Source: Dyadobacter fanqingshengii
GTDB lineage: Bacteria > Bacteroidota > Bacteroidia > Cytophagales > Spirosomataceae
Assembly (NCBI RefSeq): GCF_023822005.2
Contig: NZ_CP098806.1
Location: forward strand, 2,542,001 to 2,606,000
DNA: 64,000 bases
Direction: 5' to 3'
The translations under genes were made by a program, and so were the position numbers. Of this stretch, positions 1 through 6,703 are shown in pieces. How positions within the stretch are numbered: the first letter of the stretch is position 1; the number at the start of each line of letters is the position of its first letter. Under the pieces are notes generated by a model. It did no database searches. It had not been told where the DNA came from and saw only the letters and a program-made list of their open reading frames with translations.

Positions 1-708
1 CGGTCGGCCTGGCTGCAAAAGGAAATAAGTGGTGTAGTCAAATTCAGTGAAATCATTGTCTTTCGTTTTGCCATCCTTGCGGCCTGTATACACATCTTGG
101 AACCGAAGTGAAATGGAAAAAACCATGTCTCCTTTGATACTGGAATTCTCAGGAAAATCGGCCATCACACCACTCACTGTAAAAGTCGCCCGATCCGAAG
201 TGATCGCTTTCCCTAGGACATCCGTGCTGCCAAAATAACGTCTGGCAGTAGTTTCGGTGAGTATAACTGAATGATTATCAAGAAACGGCTTGCTTTTGTT
301 GCCGTGAATAAGCTGGTAATCAAACATTGTAAACAAAGTGGGATCAGCGAAAAAAGTATTTTCCTCATTGAAAACCTTATCCTTATATCTGAACAATGTG
401 TAAGCACCGTTATAGGTAATTCTCGCAGCGTCCTTCACTTCGGGAACTTCTCTTTTGGCAAACCCTGCAATAGGCGCTACGGTGCCGGTCCAGATCTGCT
501 GGCTCGCGCCTGTGCCCACGCGGTTTTCAAGCTTATAAATGCTGTTCGATTGCCTGTTAAAGCTGTCAAAACTCAATTCGTCCTGAACCCAAAGCAATAT
601 GAGTATGCCCACAGCCAGGCCAATGGATAAGCCCAGGCAATTGAGTAATGAGTAGAAGCTATTGTTGAGCAGGTTACGCCAGGCGATCTTGAAATAATTT
701 GCTATCAT
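1..708 (-). CDS. FtsX-family ABC transporter permease, N-terminal part (cut by window edge)
   Basis: The first 236 residues are present and the reading frame stays open to the left edge. The start at 708 gives MIANYFKIAWRNLLNN, the usual opening of the large Bacteroidota MacB/FtsX permeases (about 800 residues). One membrane segment lies around residues 20-42. It is followed by the motif DELSFDSFN and a periplasmic MacB-core-like domain containing SVILTETTARRYFG. The opening closely resembles that of the complete permease at 15359-17746. The family couples cytoplasmic ATPases to mechanical work across the envelope, often in export of peptides, lipoproteins or drugs; the substrate cannot be told here. 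No ATPase gene is visible next to it. The family call is firm, the function is open. Confidence 0.9.
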   Translation of the reverse strand, partial: MIANYFKIAWRNLLNNSFYSLLNCLGLSIGLAVGILILLWVQDELSFDSFNRQSNSIYKLENRVGTGASQQIWTGTVAPIAGFAKREVPEVKDAARITYNGAYTLFRYKDKVFNEENTFFADPTLFTMFDYQLIHGNKSKPFLDNHSVILTETTARRYFGSTDVLGKAITSDRATFTVSGVMADFPENSSIKGDMVFSISLRFQDVYTGRKDGKTKDNDFTEFDYTTYFLLQPGRP

Positions 709-942
709 ATTGTAGTTTGGGAAATCCTGTCTTTACTGGAAAAAATAGCTTGCCACGTTGCAAAACCTCTTCCAAGTGCATGAAAATGAATATTTTATAA
801 AAACTCCTCCATGCCTTGGTTGTCCGATATTGAACAGCATTTGTGCGGTAATGCGACCGTTGGAAAAATCCATTCTTGTAACCTATTGTCCATTAATTTT
901 ATATTAATAACTTGCTTAGAATTAGTTTTACCTTTTGTAGCA

Positions 943-1764
943 ATGAAGAAATTACTTTACATTTTTGCCATTCTCTCATTCTTATCGTGCGATAAAGATA
1001 AGAATCCGGACCCGGCGGGCGAAAGTGCGCTGGATAAGCAGCAAGCGCCTTTCGGGAAAAGCGAAGTAGAGGTTGAGCTCAAAAAAGTGCTGTTTAACGG
1101 AATCCTGGAAGCGGAATATAATTATGAAGGAAAGGTCTTAACCGAAGAACGTCGTTTCGCATCATCCGCGCCGGTCCTTTCGCAACGTGTGCTTTTCAAA
1201 AGGGCTGAGGGCAAGATCCAGACGGTTGAGATTATGACCAAGTCCCAGGGCGATTCGCTTGAACCCTCGTTTCTGGTAACTTACGAGGATCCGATTAACG
1301 ACTCCCTGCGCTACGTTACGCGGAAAGATCTTCGAAATACAGATGTTTCCACAAGAATTTACGCATTCAATGATAAGGGTTTCATAACAAGGCAGGAAAT
1401 CTGGACTGACCTCTCACAAAATCAAAGCACGAATGTGTATTACGTTCGCAACGACCAGAACAACGTCGCCAAAAGCTGGACCAAGAAGCCGCTGGAAGCG
1501 AAAGGAAATGATGTCGATTATAAGTATGATGACCATCCGAATCCGTTCTTCAAAATGGGCCTGGACAGTTATGGTGAGATTTCGATCAGATCGCTCAGCC
1601 CGAATAATCCGGTGCAGGAGATTTACTACGCTGGTTCGAAAGTCATTTCAAACACTTACTACACATACGATTATTTGCCTAACGGGTATCCGTCCAAAGT
1701 TACTGTACGCGTAGAAAGCGTGAATTTCCCACCTTATTCATACAACATTGAATACGGGTATTAG
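943..1764 (+). CDS. Hypothetical lipoprotein
   Basis: A 273-residue protein that starts MKKLLYIFAILSFLSC, a lipoprotein signal with the acylated Cys at residue 16. An in-frame upstream ATG at 811 was not used because it would bury the signal peptide. The mature part is charged and carries several short Tyr-rich beta motifs (YNYEGKVL, YAFNDKGF, YKYDDHP, YDYLPNGYP). These recall the YD-like repeats of Bacteroidota surface lipoproteins, but I do not assign a family. Its stop codon overlaps that of the convergent gene at 1761-2177 by four bases. The function is unknown; an outer- or inner-membrane anchored lipoprotein is likely. Confidence 0.75.
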   Translation: MKKLLYIFAILSFLSCDKDKNPDPAGESALDKQQAPFGKSEVEVELKKVLFNGILEAEYNYEGKVLTEERRFASSAPVLSQRVLFKRAEGKIQTVEIMTKSQGDSLEPSFLVTYEDPINDSLRYVTRKDLRNTDVSTRIYAFNDKGFITRQEIWTDLSQNQSTNVYYVRNDQNNVAKSWTKKPLEAKGNDVDYKYDDHPNPFFKMGLDSYGEISIRSLSPNNPVQEIYYAGSKVISNTYYTYDYLPNGYPSKVTVRVESVNFPPYSYNIEYGY

Positions 1765-2177
1765 TCGCTCGGAGCGAGCTTCATTGTGATTTTCTGAAAG
1801 TAGGAAGCGGCCTCGGTGCCGCTTTTTTTATTCGATTTGAGTGTAGACTCATTGATAAAAAGCTGTGTTTGCTTGAAAATCCCCGCCTCATCCCGCCAGT
1901 CGGAAGCATTAACCAGCAATGGCTTCAATGGCCTGAAAAAGTATTCGAACAACACCCAGTTGACATATAAATCGTGGTTGTAACGCATGTAATAGGCCGG
2001 TTCGAACTTTTCCAATTTTTCCAAAACGATCTGCATGGGCGTTTTGCCTGCCTTAATACTTTTCCTGAGCTGCGGCATGACCGGATGCAAAACCTTCGCA
2101 TCAAGAAGCAAATGGATGTAATCATTCAAATTATACAGAACTGTTTCATTTTGAATGATGTAACGGATTGGTTTCAT
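1761..2177 (-). CDS. Hypothetical protein, unrecognised
   Basis: A 138-residue protein without signal peptide or membrane segment, starting MKPIRYIIQNETVLYNL. A longer frame opens at 2231, but the start at 2177 gives a more natural N-terminus. Aromatic residues are frequent (AYYMRYNHDLYVNWVLFEYFF, roughly residues 61-80), which suggests a helical globular protein. I do not recognise the family. It converges on the lipoprotein gene, the stop codons overlap (1761-1764), and the lipoprotein's terminator hairpin sits within its coding sequence. It is judged real because the frame fills the space between two well-supported genes and the composition is protein-like. Confidence 0.6.
   Translation of the reverse strand: MKPIRYIIQNETVLYNLNDYIHLLLDAKVLHPVMPQLRKSIKAGKTPMQIVLEKLEKFEPAYYMRYNHDLYVNWVLFEYFFRPLKPLLVNASDWRDEAGIFKQTQLFINESTLKSNKKSGTEAASYFQKITMKLAPSD
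1805..1829 (+). terminator. Rho-independent terminator after the lipoprotein gene
   Basis: Stem AAGCGGC (1805-1811) and GCCGCTT (1818-1824) with a six-base loop, followed by a T run to 1829. It lies inside the C-terminal coding part of the convergent gene at 1761-2177, so that gene's end is also shaped by the hairpin. Confidence 0.75.
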
Positions 2178-2282
2178 AGTGAGCGTAAGGGTGGATTGGG
2201 ATTGTTCAGAAATCAAAAATATCAGAAGCAATCCATTTCAACCAGTGCTCATGCTAATTTAGAGCGGTTAAAAACACGGCAT

Positions 2283-2314
2283 AAAAAAAGAGGACAGGCC
2301 AAAACCCATCCTCT
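2283..2314 (-). terminator. Rho-independent terminator after the beta-barrel gene
   Basis: Read on the minus strand: stem AGAGGA (2309-2314) and TCCTCT (2289-2294), then seven T residues (complement of the A run at 2283-2289). It lies about 30 bases past the stop of the gene at 2345-2920. Confidence 0.7.
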
Positions 2315-2344
2315 CATCAAAATCTTTACAGAAGGTAAGATCCG

Positions 2345-2920
2345 TTATTTAACCAACGGAATGGCCCAGAAAATACTGGCCTGGATTACACTGTTCTTAA
2401 AATCTGGATCAATATCCTGCCCCGTAAAATCGCCAACCTTGGAAAGTCCAGCAACATAACGAACGCCTACACCCAGCCCGATCGGTGAATGATAACCAAT
2501 ACCCGCAGCTGCTCCCAGATCCAGGTTTTTAGCGAAGTTGTTTATCGTTTGGTCAGGAATGTCTGTTGACGTTCTGAATCCCGCCTGAGGGCCAAATTCA
2601 ACATAAAATCCGCCATTGGTTTTAAATTTGAACATGACAGGCACGGTAACGTAACTGATTTTAAAATCAGATTTATTGCCTGCATTGTTCACTTTTGCTC
2701 CTTGGGTTGAGAATAAAACCTCCGGCTGCAAGGAAAATACTTTTCCAAACCCGTAGTTAATAATTCCACCCAGGTGATATCCAACTAGTGCATCCGATTC
2801 AATGTCTCCGCCAGTGTAATTACTGATGTTCAGACCTGCTTTCGGTCCAATGCTGAATTTTTGTGCAAATGCTGACTGAACTGAGATTAGCAGGGCGGCA
2901 GCCAATAATAATTTTTTCAT
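2345..2920 (-). CDS. Outer-membrane beta-barrel protein (porin-like, OMP_b-brl family)
   Basis: A 191-residue protein with a clear signal peptide (MKKLLLAAALLISVQSAFA, cleavage before Q20). The mature part starts KFSIGPKAGLNISNYTGG and alternates short strands rich in Gly and aromatics (YHLGGIINYGFG, FYVEFGPQAGFRTS, GIGYHSPIGLGVGVRYVAG), ending in a hydrophobic strand (FWAIPLVK). This is the pattern of the small eight-stranded PorT/OmpA-like barrels common in Bacteroidota (outer membrane beta-barrel domain, PF13568-like). The role is unknown. It stands alone, with its own terminator downstream and about 280 bases of non-coding DNA upstream in which I see no further gene. Confidence 0.85.
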   Translation of the reverse strand: MKKLLLAAALLISVQSAFAQKFSIGPKAGLNISNYTGGDIESDALVGYHLGGIINYGFGKVFSLQPEVLFSTQGAKVNNAGNKSDFKISYVTVPVMFKFKTNGGFYVEFGPQAGFRTSTDIPDQTINNFAKNLDLGAAAGIGYHSPIGLGVGVRYVAGLSKVGDFTGQDIDPDFKNSVIQASIFWAIPLVK

Positions 2921-3200
2921 AGTTGAGATAAATGTTTAATGTTTCACAAATCCGTTTTTCGATTTGCCTTTGCAGTCCCGGCACCAACCGGGCCTCAACA
3001 TTCGCTAGTTCAAATCTCATGCCATGACAATCATTAGTACGTATACCCTTAATTTGCCCCCGAATTTCCCCACTTCCCTCGATGATAGTGTTGTATCGAT
3101 GACTCTCTTGTGAATGTCGTCCCAAACCGAACAAACGATGTCCGTTAATGAACATTTACGCCTAATCAATTCTTTTTAATATCTTGATTAGCAACTAATT

Positions 3201-3460
3201 ATATCCCCCGAGTATCCATTTGAATATCATTTTGTGGGCGAAGATTTTGCCCTGAAATTTGAAGATACGCGGCGCATTGCGACATTAACCGGTCTTTTCG
3301 CCGGGTTAACCATATTCATTTCCTGCCTTGGATTGTTTGGCTAGCCGCCTACATGGCCGAAAATCGGGTGAAGGAAATCGGTGTCAGAAAAGTATTGGGC
3401 GCATCCGTAGCGAGCATTGCCGCATTACTGGACCCTATCAAAAGCCTGCGGAGCGAGTGA
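3201..3460 (+). pseudogene. Remnant of an FtsX-type ABC transporter permease (C-terminal part)
   Basis: Translation from 3201 gives SPEYPFEYHFVGEDF and then GLFAGLTIFISCLGLFG, the last periplasmic stretch and penultimate FtsX domain of a MacB-like permease. The complete permease at 15359-17746 has the parallel text NPGQPFEYAFLDQTF and IFIACVGLFGLATF. Just after LFG (near 3342) one base is missing, giving an in-frame TAG. Shifting one frame restores AAYMAENRVKEIGVRKVLGA and then ASIAALL. The text then jumps to DPIKSLRSE and stop, the normal C-terminus. About 75 residues that should hold the last two membrane segments are deleted. The N-terminal two thirds are absent. One frameshift plus one internal deletion make this a decayed copy, not a sequencing slip. 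Confidence 0.85.
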
Positions 3461-3499
3461 CCGCTATTTTGTCATCAAGAAAAGAAACAGCAATAAGCA

Positions 3500-3540
3500 A
3501 AAAAAGCCCCTGCAAATCCGAAATTTGCAGGGGCTTTTTT
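3500..3540. terminator. Strong bidirectional terminator
   Basis: Eighteen-base perfect arms (3500-3517 and 3523-3540) around the loop CCGAA, with an A run at one end and a T run at the other. It ends transcription of the DUF2911 gene on the minus strand and of anything coming from the pseudogene side on the plus strand. Confidence 0.85.
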
Positions 3541-3554
3541 CATTATTAACATTA

Positions 3555-4088
3555 TCATTTAATAGCAACTGGAACCTCAGTGTTTTCCCAACGCAGGACA
3601 AAGCCCGCTGGTGTTACTTCATAAGCCATTGTTTCCGCCATAGAAGCGCTTTTCGCCGGCTTTGCTTTAACGGTTAATACGTCCTTGGAAGCATCCTTGG
3701 AAGTTTCTCCGCCGCGCTTAATTCCCCACTGACCAGTTTCGGAATTGAAAATGAACGACCATTCGCTTGCGCCTGGAAGTGCATAGAGGCTGTATTTTCC
3801 GGCCGGAAGTTTTTGTCCCTCTACCATAATGTCCTTATCCGTTTCAAATATCGTGGCTTCGTTTGCGCCTGCCCGCCATACTTTGTCAAAAGGAACAAGC
3901 TCGCCAAAAACCTTACGGCCCTTAGCCGACGGCGCCGAATAAGTGATGGTAATGTTTGCAGCCCCCGCCTTTCCGGTTGCAGTCTTAGCCGGACTTGGCT
4001 TTGGTTTGTCTTGCGCCTGGCTCGCAACAGCGGTCAGCATGCACGCAAGCATCATGACAAACCCTTTCAAGATCATTTTCTTTTTCAT
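3555..4088 (-). CDS. DUF2911 domain-containing secreted protein
   Basis: A 177-residue protein with an N-terminal signal (hydrophobic stretch about residues 8-22, cleavage near SQAQ). The mature protein holds the typical DUF2911 text: ITITYSAPSAKGRKVFGELV, then KVWRAGANEATIFETDKDI, LPAGKYSLYALP and WSFIFN. The family is a small beta-sandwich, usually periplasmic, found mainly in Bacteroidota; its biochemical role is not established. It is monocistronic: the strong terminator at 3500-3540 follows directly, and about 140 bases separate it from the next gene upstream. A second possible start (Met5) would shorten the signal only slightly. Confidence 0.88.
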   Translation of the reverse strand: MKKKMILKGFVMMLACMLTAVASQAQDKPKPSPAKTATGKAGAANITITYSAPSAKGRKVFGELVPFDKVWRAGANEATIFETDKDIMVEGQKLPAGKYSLYALPGASEWSFIFNSETGQWGIKRGGETSKDASKDVLTVKAKPAKSASMAETMAYEVTPAGFVLRWENTEVPVAIK

Positions 4089-4231
4089 GTCAATGCATTT
4101 TTAGTTTTCTGAAATCATTAAAAATTTCACTAAATATCGACAATTTGTCCAATAAATGACAGCGATCTTTCCAGGTTGAGGCTTGATTTTTCGAAACCTG
4201 CGTTCAGTCAATTTCAATCATTTAAAGAATG

Positions 4232-4639
4232 CTAGGCCGTCCGGATGTTCACCATCCAGTCTATCCCGAACTTATCCTGAAAAGCACCGAAGATGTCGCC
4301 CCACATTTGCCTGTCCATAGGAACCACAATGGTGCCGCCTTCACTCAATTTATCGTATTGTTCACGCAATGTGGTCTCCTCGAAACCGCTAAGCGACAAA
4401 TTGATCTTGCCTGCGCCTAATGGCATTCCTTCGGGAGCGTCTCCCCCCATGAATTCTACCGAGCCCCCCATAAGTGTGCCGTGCATGATCTGGTCGCGGA
4501 CTCCGGCGGGGCAGCTTCCGTCCATATCTCCGTACGTCATGAAAGTCAGTTCTCCGCCGAAAATATTTTGATAAAACTCAAATGCCACACGGCAGTTGCC
4601 GTCAAACATTAAATAAGGATGCAAATCAATCGTCGCCAT
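4232..4639 (-). CDS. VOC family protein (PhnB/glyoxalase-like)
   Basis: A 135-residue protein, MATIDLHPYLMFDGNCRVAF, followed by FYQNIFGGELTFMTYGD and, near the C-terminus, MDRQMWGDIFGAFQDKFG. These are the marks of the PhnB-like branch of the vicinal oxygen chelate fold, in which two beta-alpha-beta-beta-beta units form a metal-binding cup. The family includes glyoxalases, bleomycin-binding proteins and many proteins of unknown substrate. A longer frame would start at 4660 (MATNLTI before this Met). I chose 4639 because family members usually begin a few residues before the PYL..F.GNC motif. A second protein of this type lies at 12751-13182. Confidence 0.85.
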   Translation of the reverse strand: MATIDLHPYLMFDGNCRVAFEFYQNIFGGELTFMTYGDMDGSCPAGVRDQIMHGTLMGGSVEFMGGDAPEGMPLGAGKINLSLSGFEETTLREQYDKLSEGGTIVVPMDRQMWGDIFGAFQDKFGIDWMVNIRTA

Positions 4640-4910
4640 GATTGTCAAGTTTGTGGCCATAAGCCGGTTAAAGTGTTTTTACCCAACAAAAATAGAGCAC
4701 TCAAACGGCAAGGAAGATGTGAAAACACGACAAAATCAGGGGGAGATTGGGACAAGTGCCTGAACAATAGTTGGCGCATTTTCTTGGTATAATTATTGAA
4801 GTATTTTCTCCTTATGCATATAAGTGAAGACACTTTCTCTTTTCCCTGTAAGCATTGCTACATCCTCCGCCCTATTCGAAACCTGAAACATTAAATTCTT
4901 CAAAAACACC

Positions 4911-5696
4911 ATGAACGAAGACGATCAATCACCACAGCTTACCGAAGATGAAAGGAAGCTGTTTGAAGACCTTATGCCTGAGGACCTGGCGGAAATTATG
5001 GATGCGGGCGTTAACAGGCGGCATTTTTTGAAATTGATGACATTAACCGGGGGCGGCATGCTGGCCTGGCAATCCGCGGTTGCGGAACAGGTGCTTACAC
5101 GCCCGCTAACAACCATGCAACCAGCTGCATTCAATCCCGAAACGATTGAAAACGGGGTTAATCTTGCTTTGAAGATTAATGGCGCCACGCAAAAAGTAAC
5201 GGTTGACTCACGCATGACATTGCTGGACACCCTTCGCGAAAAACTGGATCTCACTGGTTCCAAAAAGGGCTGCGACCATGGCCAATGCGGTGCCTGTACA
5301 GTAATCGTGGACGGAAGGCGGGTATTGAGTTGTCTGACGCTGGCCGCGAGCTGTGAGGGGAAATCCGTGAAAACAATCGAAGGCATTGCGCAGGGTAATG
5401 AGTTGCATCCGATCCAGAAAGCGTTTATCAAGCATGATGGATTTCAATGCGGTTTCTGCACACCAGGGCAAATCTGCTCGGCTGTGGCGTTGCTGGACGA
5501 AGCGAAAAATGGCGATGCAAGTTATGTGACTGAGGATTTGCGTAAAAAGCCGGCGCGGGTTACGCTTTCCAACGAAGAGATTCAGGAGCGGATGTCGGGC
5601 AACATTTGCCGGTGTGGCGCATATCCCAATATCGTTGCGGCGATCCAGGAAGTGCATAGTGGGAAGGCTGTTGAACAAAACTGGCTGCTAGTATGA
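4911..5696 (+). CDS. Molybdenum hydroxylase iron-sulfur subunit (PaoA/YagT-like, 2Fe-2S)
   Basis: A 261-residue small subunit of a xanthine dehydrogenase/aldehyde oxidoreductase-type enzyme. The plant-ferredoxin-like cluster is bound by CDHGQCGAC (Cys121, 126, 129) and Cys141. The second cluster is bound by CGFC (Cys180, 183) and CRC (Cys233, 235). Residues 35-55 read NRRHFLKLMTLTGGGMLAW, a twin-arginine motif, preceded by about 35 mostly acidic residues. This points to export of the folded complex, as for E. coli PaoABC. The stop overlaps the start of the next gene by four bases (ATGA), so the subunits are translationally coupled. It is the first gene of a three-gene operon, with about 270 bases of regulatory space upstream. 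Confidence 0.93.
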   Translation: MNEDDQSPQLTEDERKLFEDLMPEDLAEIMDAGVNRRHFLKLMTLTGGGMLAWQSAVAEQVLTRPLTTMQPAAFNPETIENGVNLALKINGATQKVTVDSRMTLLDTLREKLDLTGSKKGCDHGQCGACTVIVDGRRVLSCLTLAASCEGKSVKTIEGIAQGNELHPIQKAFIKHDGFQCGFCTPGQICSAVALLDEAKNGDASYVTEDLRKKPARVTLSNEEIQERMSGNICRCGAYPNIVAAIQEVHSGKAVEQNWLLV

Positions 5697-6688
5697 GACC
5701 ATTCAAATATACCATTGCAAAAGACGTCCCGTCGGCGATTAAGCTGGTTTCCAATAACCCAAATGCCAGGTTCCTGGCCGGAGGCACGAACCTGCTGGAC
5801 CTTATGAAGGAGGATGTGGAACGACCGGACGAAGTGATTGACATTACACGATTAGGATTAACGCAGATAAAAGCTACGGATGCAGGCGGAATTTCCATCG
5901 GAGGACTGGGCCGTAATACGGATGCAGCAAACCATCCGCTTATCCGGCAGCATTTCCCGTTGCTGACACAGGCGATCCTGGCCGGCGCTTCGGGACAAAT
6001 CAGAAATATGGCGAGCAATGGCGGAAATTTGCTCCAAAGGACACGTTGCCCCTATTTTTATGATGTTGCAATGCCCTGCAACAAACGCGAACCGGGTTCG
6101 GGCTGCGGGGCTTTGGAGGGCATCAACCGGATGCATGCCATTTTTGGTTGGTCTGAAAAGTGCATTGCTGTGTTCCCTTCCGATATGGCAGTGGCGCTGG
6201 CGGCGCTGGACGCGCTTGTGAAAGTTAAGGATCAGAATGGTGAGGAACGGTCTGTTGTTTTCACGGATTTTCACCGCCTACCGGGCGATACGCCTGAAAA
6301 GGATACAAATCTCGCCCATGGAGAATTGATTACTGCCATTGAAATACCAAAAAACAATTTTGCTGATCATTCCTATTATTTAAAAGTCCGCGACAGGGCT
6401 TCCTATGCTTTTGCACTGGTGTCTGTGGCGGCGGCTTTGGAATTGACGGGAAATGTGATTTTGCAGGCCCGCATAGCGATGGGCGGTGTAGCCCATAAGC
6501 CCTGGCGGGCTACAAAAGCAGAGCAAATGCTCGTTGGGAAAGAGGCTACGGAAGTCAATTTCAAGCTGGCAGCGGATGCGGAAATGGCGGATGCCAAACC
6601 ATTGGAACATAATAAATTCAAGGTCGAACTGGGGAACCGCAGCATTGTGCGGGCATTGCAGATGGCACTGGACGGCGGTAAATCCTGA
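5693..6688 (+). CDS. Molybdenum hydroxylase FAD-binding subunit (PaoB/YagS-like)
   Basis: A 331-residue middle subunit that passes electrons from the iron-sulfur clusters to FAD. FAD-binding motifs are FLAGGTNLLDLM (about residues 27-38) and ASGQIRNMASNGGNLLQRTR (about 99-118). The insert that follows (CPYFYDVAMPCNKREPGSGC) has Cys119, 129 and 138, plus Cys157. These four cysteines match the extra cluster-binding loop of PaoB-type subunits, which carry a 4Fe-4S cluster absent from plain xanthine dehydrogenases. That marks this as an aldehyde oxidoreductase-like enzyme rather than a xanthine dehydrogenase. It overlaps the upstream gene by four bases and is followed after 15 bases by the catalytic subunit. 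Confidence 0.93.
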   Translation: MRPFKYTIAKDVPSAIKLVSNNPNARFLAGGTNLLDLMKEDVERPDEVIDITRLGLTQIKATDAGGISIGGLGRNTDAANHPLIRQHFPLLTQAILAGASGQIRNMASNGGNLLQRTRCPYFYDVAMPCNKREPGSGCGALEGINRMHAIFGWSEKCIAVFPSDMAVALAALDALVKVKDQNGEERSVVFTDFHRLPGDTPEKDTNLAHGELITAIEIPKNNFADHSYYLKVRDRASYAFALVSVAAALELTGNVILQARIAMGGVAHKPWRATKAEQMLVGKEATEVNFKLAADAEMADAKPLEHNKFKVELGNRSIVRALQMALDGGKS

Positions 6689-6703
6689 TTAATCATCAAC
6701 TTC

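Noticed and set aside
811..942. Upstream extension of the lipoprotein at 943
   Set aside because: The extra 44 residues would put the lipoprotein signal in the middle of the protein.
3201..3460. A functional short membrane protein instead of a pseudogene
   Set aside because: The frameshift, the deletion exactly within the FtsX domain and the retained family C-terminus fit decay of a full-length permease.
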